Assembly: GCA_003258735.1 (NCBI GenBank) | Contig: QHME01000003.1 | Location: 62,001-126,000 of the forward strand | Source: Candidatus Melainabacteria bacterium | GTDB taxonomy: Bacteria; Cyanobacteriota; Vampirovibrionia; Gastranaerophilales; Gastranaerophilaceae | Reading direction: 5' to 3' | DNA length: 64,000 nucleotides | In this document: positions 57,518-64,000 of the stretch, in pieces | Layout of the letters: each line of letters starts with the position of its first letter | How positions within the stretch are numbered: the first letter of the stretch is position 1 | The notes under the pieces: generated by a model | The model's input: the letters and a program-made list of their open reading frames with translations, nothing else | Told to the model about the DNA's origin: nothing | Database searches by the model: none | Made by a program: the position numbers and the translations under genes

Positions 57518-59542
57518 TTGAAATTAAATAAGATTACCAGACATTTAATGTTAGCTTTAATCTTAGCGATGACTGCGCAAACGCATAGTTTAGCCGTTGA
57601 CGATGTATGGGGCGGAATGGGTCTTTCTGACGAGGCTGTCCAATACAATAACAACTATGCGAATACTGTTTTTGACAAATATACAAACTATTCCGATTCA
57701 GAAAAGAAAACTCCCGATTATACGTCAGGTCAATATCCTACAAATTTGTCTTCTCCAAGCATATCTTCATCAGCCCCTGCTGATAAAGAAAAAAGAACTA
57801 TTAAAAAAATCGAATTCTATGGTCTAAACTCGATTACTCCGCAAGAATTGCTTGAAAAAATGCAAATGAAAGAAGGTGGAGAATACACTAGAGAAACTCT
57901 ACAATCCGATTTGAAAACAATTTACGAAACAGGCTATTTCACCGAAAAAATGAAAGCTATTCCATCGAAAAATGATGATGGAACAGTTACCGTAAAAGTC
58001 GTTGTTGAAGAAAATGTTCCAGTAAAAGACTTTACGGTTGAAGGGAACACAGTTGTTCCAATTGAAGATATTTTAGCTACTCTTAACGATATGAAGGGTA
58101 AACCACAAAATATCACTAAATTGAACGCTGCAATTTCTCAAATTCAGGAATTATACACATCAAAAGGTTATATTTTGGCTAGAGTTGACTCTGTTGATGA
58201 TGACCCTGATGGTACAATTAACATCAGCATTAAAGAAGGTATTATAGACAAAATTATGATTGAAGGTAACGAAAAGACCAAAGATTATATTGTTGCACGT
58301 AATATCTTAACCGAGCCTGGAATGATTTATAACGAAAACCTTATCAAAGAAGATTTGGTAAGATTATACGCTACTCAGGCTTTCAAAGATGTAACAAGAG
58401 AAATTGAACCTAGTGAAGAAGTTCCTGATGCTTACGATATTACAATAAAAATTCAAGAGCAAAGAACCGCAAGTATTTCTGTTGGTGGTGGTCTTGATAC
58501 AGTTACCGGTTTGTTTGGTTCAATGGGTATCGCAGAAAACAACTTCCGTGGCAGGTGTGAAAGACTTTCTTTGACAGGCTTAGTTGGTACTGGTGTAATA
58601 CTTAACGATTCATCCGTAAAAGACCACATGAATATTCAGGCTGAATTAAGCTATTTCAAACCATATTTTTATAATGCAGATACTTCTTTAAATAACAGAT
58701 TGTTCTTCAGAGATTTCGGTTCATACCAAATTCCATTGGCAATTGAAAGAAGATATGGTGGTGAAATGACTGTTGCCCATAGACTTAAAAAGAACAGACA
58801 TGCAACATCATCATTCAGTTTAGGTGTTGAAAACATTGATGTTAGAGAAGGTGACTTCAACGGAATTTCCGGATTATACAACAAATACAATATTCCAATT
58901 GCGCGCCGTGCGGAACAGTTAGAGGGCGGACTATTTATGTCACTGAGTCCTGCATTGATTTATGACACTAGAGATTCTGCTACAGTTACAAGACACGGAA
59001 CAATGGCAAGTTTAAGATTTGATGAAAATATCGGACTTAACGGTTTTGATAAAACAAACGGAAAACTTACCGGTATGATTAAACAATATGTCCCTGTGGG
59101 TAAGAAATCATCTTTGACATTCACAGCTAAGGGTGGTGGCGCAATTCACGGTGATATTCCTGAAGTTATGGCATATCGTTTAGGTGGTCCTTATACTATC
59201 AGAGGTTTCAAAATGAGCGGTGTTGGTACAGGTAATGCCTTCATTATGGGTTCGGCTGAATTTGCAACACCAATTCCATTTATGGATAGGACAAGAATTG
59301 CTTTCTTGAATAATATCAGATTCACGGTTTGGGCTGATGCAGGTAAGGTATTTGACGGAACAATTTCAAACAAATTGTATGACAGACCTGAATATGCGGT
59401 ATCTGCAGGTATTGGTTTGAAAGTATTTATTCCGGGTATGGGACCATTATCAATTGATTATGGTATTCCGCTTACAAATCCTGGAAATAGCGGTTCTAAA
59501 AACGGATACTTTACATTTGGTGTAGGTGACTTATTATATTAA
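57518..59542 (+). CDS. bamA: BamA/Omp85 outer membrane assembly protein, three POTRA
   Basis: 674 residues with a TTG start after AAGGGA. Signal peptide (about 1-27), an unstructured Ser/Pro-rich stretch, three POTRA domains (about 88-330; starts IKKIEFYGLNSITPQELL, VKDFTVEGNTVV, IDKIMIEGNEKTKDYI) and a 16-strand barrel with the IRGF signature (GGPYTIRGFKMSG). Three POTRA is the cyanobacterial/chloroplast-type number, against five in proteobacteria. It inserts beta-barrel proteins in the outer membrane. The skp-like gene follows at 21 bp. Confidence 0.93.
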   Translation: MKLNKITRHLMLALILAMTAQTHSLAVDDVWGGMGLSDEAVQYNNNYANTVFDKYTNYSDSEKKTPDYTSGQYPTNLSSPSISSSAPADKEKRTIKKIEFYGLNSITPQELLEKMQMKEGGEYTRETLQSDLKTIYETGYFTEKMKAIPSKNDDGTVTVKVVVEENVPVKDFTVEGNTVVPIEDILATLNDMKGKPQNITKLNAAISQIQELYTSKGYILARVDSVDDDPDGTINISIKEGIIDKIMIEGNEKTKDYIVARNILTEPGMIYNENLIKEDLVRLYATQAFKDVTREIEPSEEVPDAYDITIKIQEQRTASISVGGGLDTVTGLFGSMGIAENNFRGRCERLSLTGLVGTGVILNDSSVKDHMNIQAELSYFKPYFYNADTSLNNRLFFRDFGSYQIPLAIERRYGGEMTVAHRLKKNRHATSSFSLGVENIDVREGDFNGISGLYNKYNIPIARRAEQLEGGLFMSLSPALIYDTRDSATVTRHGTMASLRFDENIGLNGFDKTNGKLTGMIKQYVPVGKKSSLTFTAKGGGAIHGDIPEVMAYRLGGPYTIRGFKMSGVGTGNAFIMGSAEFATPIPFMDRTRIAFLNNIRFTVWADAGKVFDGTISNKLYDRPEYAVSAGIGLKVFIPGMGPLSIDYGIPLTNPGNSGSKNGYFTFGVGDLLY

Positions 59543-59563
59543 TATCTGAATATAGGAGGAATT

Positions 59564-60013
59564 ATGAAAAACTTGAAATTAATGGCTTTGATATTGGCTG
59601 CAGGTTTGGCTGTTTCTATCGGAACTAAAGCTAGTGCTGAAGTTGGTTATTTGAACTATCAAAAAGTTTTAGATAACTATCCAGCTGCGCAACAAGCAGT
59701 TAAAGAAATTGATGCTAAGAGTTTGGAATTACAACAATATATGGTTGATAAAGAAAAACAATACAAAGCTTTAGATACTCCACTAAAAAAACAAAACTTT
59801 GAAACTCAAACTGCAACTGAATTTAATGCAAAACAAGATGCTTTGTACAAATTGAGAAACAGCAGAGAAACTCAAATCATGAACCAAGTTCAAGATGCAG
59901 CAAAAGCTATAATGGTTTCTCAAAAATTAGATGCAATTTTGTCTGACCAAGTTATCTTTGTTGGCGGAGTTGACGTTACAGATTTGATTATACAAAAATT
60001 AAAAGGACAATAG
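59564..60013 (+). CDS. OmpH/Skp-family periplasmic chaperone
   Basis: 149 residues: signal peptide (about 1-25), then VGYLNYQKVLDNYPAAQQAV and long charged helices forming the tentacles of Skp, ending with the ILSDQVIFVGGVDVTDLIIQKL strand-like tail typical of the family. It escorts barrel proteins to BamA. Strong SD AGGAGGA. Same operon as bamA. Confidence 0.9.
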   Translation: MKNLKLMALILAAGLAVSIGTKASAEVGYLNYQKVLDNYPAAQQAVKEIDAKSLELQQYMVDKEKQYKALDTPLKKQNFETQTATEFNAKQDALYKLRNSRETQIMNQVQDAAKAIMVSQKLDAILSDQVIFVGGVDVTDLIIQKLKGQ

Positions 60014-60026
60014 ATAGTAAAAAGTT

Positions 60027-60102
60027 CTAAGTTATCAAACACTAAGGCACTGAGGAGAATAGTTTACAATTTTCTTAGTGCCCTAGTTACTTAATAACTT
60101 AG
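60027..60102. repeat. Long imperfect inverted repeat between skp and udp
   Basis: Arms of about 33 nt (60027-60059 and 60070-60102) around a 10-nt AT-rich loop; CTAAGTTAT and GGCACT blocks pair exactly, with one bulge. It could be a terminator/attenuator or a remnant of a mobile repeat. Confidence 0.6.
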
Positions 60103-60123
60103 TATTTTAAGAGGATGGTATAT

Positions 60124-60882
60124 ATGAAATACTCAGAAGACGGTTCACAGTACCATATAGGTTTGAATAAGGGTGACGTTGGGAAATATGTAATTCTTCC
60201 CGGTGATCCTAAAAGATGTAAAAAAATTGCCCAATACTTTGATGACCCAAAATTGGTAGCAGATAACAGAGAATATGTTACATATACAGGCTACTTGAAC
60301 GGTGAAAAAGTCAGTGTAACATCAACAGGTATCGGAGGTCCATCTGCAGCTATTGCGATGGAAGAGCTTGTTAATGTTGGAGCTGAAGTATTTATCCGAG
60401 TGGGAACTTGCGGTGGTATGCAATTAGATGTCAAGGGTGGCGATTTGGTTATTGCAACAGGTGCAATTCGTATGGAAGGCACAAGCAAAGAGTATGCGCC
60501 AATTGAATTTCCTGCCGTTGCTAATTTGGATGTTGTTAATGCCTTGGTTAAAGCTTCAGAAAATCTTGGTTATACACATCATACTGGGGTTGTTCAGTGT
60601 AAAGACTCTTTCTACGGTCAACATAGCCCTGAAATAAAACCTGTCAGCTATGAATTGATGAACAAATGGGAAGCTTGGAAACGCTTAGGTTGTTTGGCAT
60701 CTGAAATGGAATCTGCTGCATTATTTATTGTAGCAAGCTATTTAGGTGTAAAAGTGGGTTCTGTATTTCTAACTGTAGCTAATCAGGAAAGAGAAAAACA
60801 AAACTTGGAAAACCCTGTTGTTCACGACACAGAAAAAGCTATTAAAACTGCAATTGAGGCAATTAAAATATTAAAAGGATAA
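60124..60882 (+). CDS. udp: Uridine phosphorylase
   Basis: 252 residues from the ATG after AGAGGATGG; an ATG 9 bp earlier overlaps the SD. It splits uridine with phosphate into uracil and ribose 1-phosphate. VILPGDPKRCKKIAQYF phosphate site, SVTSTGIGGPSAAIAMEEL, FIRVGTCGGMQ and MEWE-type SEMESAALFIVASYLG are conserved. Product may flow to DeoB (42952). Confidence 0.94.
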   Translation: MKYSEDGSQYHIGLNKGDVGKYVILPGDPKRCKKIAQYFDDPKLVADNREYVTYTGYLNGEKVSVTSTGIGGPSAAIAMEELVNVGAEVFIRVGTCGGMQLDVKGGDLVIATGAIRMEGTSKEYAPIEFPAVANLDVVNALVKASENLGYTHHTGVVQCKDSFYGQHSPEIKPVSYELMNKWEAWKRLGCLASEMESAALFIVASYLGVKVGSVFLTVANQEREKQNLENPVVHDTEKAIKTAIEAIKILKG

Positions 60883-60886
60883 GATT

Positions 60887-62371
60887 ATGTTTAGAAAAAA
60901 CAGAATGGAATATGTTATCAAATCATGTTCTGCGGAAGATGCTCAAGATTTACAAAATCTTTTAAACGAAATGTCGATGAACGGTTGGGAACTCTACAGC
61001 ATGCACGATGTTGGAGATGAAGAAACAGGTTCTCAATTGAACTGCATTTTTATGCGTGAGGCAAAATCCGAAAATAATTCTGAAAGTGACATAATTAATA
61101 TTTCTGATTTTAAAAGTCAAATGGAAAAAATGCTTTCTCCAAAATTGACCGAATATGAGCAATGTTTAGAAATTCAATCAAAAATTAGAAACCAAAAAGA
61201 GAAAATCAGCAAAATTAAAGCTGAAATTGAAGGAGAAGCACCTGCTTCTGTTTCTCGCAAAAAACTTAATGATAAAATTTCAGCAAGTTTAAAAGAGATG
61301 GAAGATTTGAAAGCTCAATTAAACAAAGCAACTTCCCCAGACTTGATGTACTCAAAACTTCATGAAGAGAAATTGACAATCTATTTGAGTGAAGAACTTT
61401 TAGGGTTTGTAGATTCCGACAGAAATAATGCCGAAGAAGAAGAACTAATTGCCGAAACCGTTAAATCTCGTTTAAGATTGACCGAAGAAAAAGGCTACGT
61501 AATCCCAAAAGTTGTATTTAAAGATGATGAAAACCTTAACCCTTGTGAATTTAGTATAAGAATTCGCGGAATTGAAGTTTTCAAAGCCGAAGTTTGTCCA
61601 AAATATTTGATGTTTTATGCTGATGATATCCATACCGACCACAAAATTAAAAATTCTGTTTCCGGAATTGATACGATTACAGAAAGAAAAGTTATTTGGA
61701 TTGAAAAAGATAAAACAAAAGATTTTTGGCAGAAAGGACTTACACCTTCAGAATACATTGCAAAAGCTTTGGAGTACGTTGCAATTAAGTATGTTGACGA
61801 TTTGCTAGACTATGATGATATCGACAAATACTTAGAAGTTGTCGAAAAAGAAAACGAATTTTTGATAGAAAATATCGTTCCTGATTTACTTACTTATTCT
61901 GATATCAAATACCTTTTGACAAGTCTGATTAAAGAAAAAGTTTCAATTAAAAATATTACATATATCTTTGAAAAAATTAATGATTTTGCAGAAGAAGGTA
62001 GCAAGGCTGATATTTTAAACAAAGTCAGATTATCTTTAGCAAGACAAATTTGCAGAAATTATACAAACGAAGACGGAGAAACAATAAGCGCATTTGAACT
62101 TTCCGAAAAGACTTATTCTGACATCGTTTTAGGCTGTGATGAAAGCGAAGACAGTTTGATAAAAATCGACGGAACTTTAGCTGAAAAACTAGCAACAAAA
62201 ATTGTTAAAAAGGCTAAAAAACTGGGTATTCATTCACCAAAATTGATTGTTCCAATGGATTATAGACAGATTTTCTATACTTTGTTGTCTTTGTACATCA
62301 ATGATATTACAGTTTTAGCGCAAGAAGAAATCGGTTGTTTGTACAAAATTGATAGTTTGGGTGAAGTATAA
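60887..62371 (+). CDS. Soluble protein with FlhA/SctV cytoplasmic (FHIPEP) domain
   Basis: 494 residues with no membrane helix. N terminus (about 5-60) resembles DUF4177 (NEMSMNGWELYSM); then a coiled coil (about 85-145); then the complete FlhA C-terminal domain (about 155-494). Matches include GYVIPKVVFKDDENLNPCEFSIRI..RGIEVFKAEVCP, VWIEKDKTKDFWQKGLTPSEYIAK, VVEKENEFLIENIVPDLL, IKYLLTSLIKEKVSIKNI, VRLSLARQICRNYTNEDGE and the ending SLGEV. In export machines this domain forms a nine-membered ring that receives FliI-escorted substrates and is normally tethered by eight membrane helices, which are absent here. Start SD AAAGGA. Four bp after udp, but probably an accidental operon. Confidence 0.85.
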   Translation: MFRKNRMEYVIKSCSAEDAQDLQNLLNEMSMNGWELYSMHDVGDEETGSQLNCIFMREAKSENNSESDIINISDFKSQMEKMLSPKLTEYEQCLEIQSKIRNQKEKISKIKAEIEGEAPASVSRKKLNDKISASLKEMEDLKAQLNKATSPDLMYSKLHEEKLTIYLSEELLGFVDSDRNNAEEEELIAETVKSRLRLTEEKGYVIPKVVFKDDENLNPCEFSIRIRGIEVFKAEVCPKYLMFYADDIHTDHKIKNSVSGIDTITERKVIWIEKDKTKDFWQKGLTPSEYIAKALEYVAIKYVDDLLDYDDIDKYLEVVEKENEFLIENIVPDLLTYSDIKYLLTSLIKEKVSIKNITYIFEKINDFAEEGSKADILNKVRLSLARQICRNYTNEDGETISAFELSEKTYSDIVLGCDESEDSLIKIDGTLAEKLATKIVKKAKKLGIHSPKLIVPMDYRQIFYTLLSLYINDITVLAQEEIGCLYKIDSLGEV

Positions 62372-62390
62372 AAAAGAAAAGTATTTTCTA

Positions 62391-62428
62391 AAAAAACTCT
62401 AAGTCAAATAATTGGCTTAGAGTTTTTT
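62391..62428. terminator. Terminator between FlhA_C gene and speE
   Basis: AAAAAACTCTAAG ... CTTAGAGTTTTTTT stem with T-runs both sides; acts for both converging genes. Confidence 0.85.
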
Positions 62429-62445
62429 TATGTTGTGCTAAGAAC

Positions 62446-63297
62446 TTACAAAAGTTCTTTCAAATAATTAGGCAAAGCAAAACGTGCATTATGATATTCC
62501 TTGTTGTAGATTTTGCAAGTTGGAATAATTTCTGCTGCGCGTTCATCGTTATAGTATTCAAGAGGTTTTACATCAACTGAACAAAATGCCCAAGCCCAGT
62601 ATCCACCAGGATATGTTGGAATATTTGAAGTATATGTTGCAACAGTTGGAAATACTTTTTTCAATTGAGTATACATTTTTTGTACAGATTCTTTTTGGGC
62701 AAAAGGTGATTCAGATTGAGCAACCATAATACCACCTTTTTTAAGTGAGTTTTTAACATTTGTGTAAAATTCATCTGTAAATAAACCTTCACCAGGTCCC
62801 ATTGGGTCAGTTGAGTCAATCAAGATAATATCGAACTCATCTTTTTTGTCTTTAATATATTCAATTGCATCTTGAACAAGGATTTCAACTTTTGGATTAT
62901 CCAGTTCACAAGCAATAGTTGGTAGATATTTTTTACAAGCATCAATCACCATACCGTCAATTTCACATAATACAGCGCGTTCAACAGTTTTATGTTTCAA
63001 AACTTCACGAATAGTACCGCCGTCACCACCACCAATTACCAAAACTGATTTTGGACAAGGGTGCTGCATCATTGGAATATGAGCAATCATTTCATGATAG
63101 TGGTATTCATCGCCCTCTGTTGTCATCATCAAATCATCAAGAGTCAAAACTCTGCCAAGTTGAGAATCAGATTCAAAAATTTCAACTTTCTGAAACTCAG
63201 AATTATCAGAGAACAAAACTTTTCCTGCTTTTATTGCAATACCATATCCGCCAGGAGTGATTTCGTGGTAATAACCATTTTCAATACCATTTTTCAT
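62446..63297 (-). CDS. speE: Spermidine synthase (aminopropyltransferase)
   Basis: 283 residues. Transfers aminopropyl from decarboxylated SAM to putrescine. Seen: YHYHEMIAHIPMMQHP (substrate region), VLVIGGGDGGTIREVLKH (nucleotide binding), CEIDGMVIDACKKYLP and IDSTDPMGPGEGLF with the catalytic Asp. SD AAAGGA. Single gene. Confidence 0.96.
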   Translation of the reverse strand: MKNGIENGYYHEITPGGYGIAIKAGKVLFSDNSEFQKVEIFESDSQLGRVLTLDDLMMTTEGDEYHYHEMIAHIPMMQHPCPKSVLVIGGGDGGTIREVLKHKTVERAVLCEIDGMVIDACKKYLPTIACELDNPKVEILVQDAIEYIKDKKDEFDIILIDSTDPMGPGEGLFTDEFYTNVKNSLKKGGIMVAQSESPFAQKESVQKMYTQLKKVFPTVATYTSNIPTYPGGYWAWAFCSVDVKPLEYYNDERAAEIIPTCKIYNKEYHNARFALPNYLKELL

Positions 63298-63388
63298 TTT
63301 TTATTTAATCCTTTCACTTTATCAACAAAAATTGAGTAACATCATTTCAATGTTACTCAATTTTAGCATATCAAAAATAGTTTTCAAA

Positions 63389-64000
63389 TTATGCGAAATA
63401 ATTCTCAGTATCTGGTTTTTTGCCGTTTCCTACAGGACTATCCACAAAATCCGACGTGTTTTGAGTCAGTGGAGGTTCTGCTATTTTGTTTATTTCATCC
63501 GCCAAGTTAGAAATAATTTGAGGGGCATTTTTTTGTAATTCTTCTCTGGTCAGTTCTCTATCTTGTTTAATAGTATCAATATCTGTGAAACTTTTATCTA
63601 TTAATTGCTCAATTTGAGCTTTGTTTTTATCATTGATTTCTATACCGATAGCTTTGAGTTGGGCAAGTATCATTGACTTATATTCTGTTGTATCAAGAGT
63701 TTTGCTGTTGTTTTTATCACTTTTCATCATTATATCTATGTCACTTGGTTTATTTGCCATTGCTGTCGCTTCTTCCATAAGGACACCGTTTTTGTTACGA
63801 ACTTCTAAACTGCCATCTTTTGCGTAGGTAACATCCACATTATCACCTAATTGCTGTTGAATAGCTTGACGTTTAGCTTTCATTTCAGGAGTGATTTTTG
63901 CTGCGGTAACATCCACATTATTTAAATAAACATCAGAAATACTTGATTTAAAGTTTGGAATTGAAACAGTATCATTTGGGAAAAAACCTTTCTTACCACT
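63389..64000 (-). CDS. Uncharacterised protein, N terminus beyond window
   Basis: The frame stays open from the stop at 63389 to the right edge (203 residues visible; the GTG at 63916 is not a needed start). Mostly charged, helical, with repeated short stretches of Asp/Lys/Asn and few Gly or hydrophobics (SDIDIMMKSDKNNSKTLDT). No signal or membrane segment in the visible part. I do not recognise it. Confidence 0.6.
   Translation of the reverse strand, partial: SGKKGFFPNDTVSIPNFKSSISDVYLNNVDVTAAKITPEMKAKRQAIQQQLGDNVDVTYAKDGSLEVRNKNGVLMEEATAMANKPSDIDIMMKSDKNNSKTLDTTEYKSMILAQLKAIGIEINDKNKAQIEQLIDKSFTDIDTIKQDRELTREELQKNAPQIISNLADEINKIAEPPLTQNTSDFVDSPVGNGKKPDTENYFA

Overview
The window is AT-rich bacterial chromosome from a diderm (three-POTRA Omp85, Skp-like chaperone, family 9 LPS-type glycosyltransferase) that lives by fermentation ([FeFe]-hydrogenase, its maturase HydF, 4Fe-4S ferredoxin, PEP carboxykinase). 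Prepilin-like proteins with near-identical N termini, a cyanobacterial-style short Omp85 and low GC together suggest a gut Melainabacteria/Gastranaerophilales-type relative of Cyanobacteria. This is inference: no 16S gene is present and I could not search databases.

Layout. 1-2.3 kb: partial CorA transporter and a YtxH/DUF948/YtxH envelope operon. 2.3-3.5 kb: XRE/prepilin module 1. 3.8-9.9 kb: gyrB, the hydrogenase pair, an orphan OppD-like ATPase and rnpB. 9.9-14 kb: a fifth prepilin, module 2 and an orphan FliI/SctN-type ATPase. 14.0-16.8 kb: a 2.7-kb element in a tRNA(CAU) gene, bounded by 81-bp direct repeats, carrying a HigB/HigA-type pair, AbiH and a truncated integrase. 16.9-18 kb: module 3. 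18-22 kb: secreted or unknown proteins, including a tandem paralogue pair, then rpsO. 22-33 kb: hydF, plsC-like, mtnA, ruvC, a sugar-type binding protein, a large membrane protein, era, metG. 33-44 kb: small unknowns, hpf, a dehydrogenase, a UbiE-type methyltransferase, DUF4127, mntP, adk, pckA, deoB. 44-48.5 kb: module 4, ferredoxin, L,D-transpeptidase, a membrane-tethered small heat-shock-like protein. 48.5-64 kb: leuS, rsmD, a glycosyltransferase, a GGDEF/degenerate HD-GYP protein, thiL-ispD, rsmI, bamA-skp, udp, a soluble FlhA_C-domain protein, speE and an open-ended unknown.

Two signals stand out. First, four of five prepilin-like genes sit head-to-head with their own XRE regulator, three of them behind a near-consensus sigma70 promoter with 17-bp spacing and, in the clearest cases, repeated operator-like sites. 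This looks like a multi-copy, individually switched pilin repertoire. Second, an isolated type III-export ATPase (12.6 kb) and a soluble protein with the FlhA/SctV cytoplasmic domain but no membrane domain (60.9 kb) occur with no other flagellar or type III secretion gene in the window. The tRNA element is a compact defence cargo with unusual arrangements: a convergent toxin-antitoxin pair and a hairpin covering the abiH ribosome binding site.

Repeats are abundant between genes: a composite family based on TCATTCTGAA/TTCAGAATGACA, a MITE-like element with terminal inverted repeats, and many perfect hairpins. At least ten genes have a -10 box only 6-7 nt before their start codon, which suggests common leaderless transcription.
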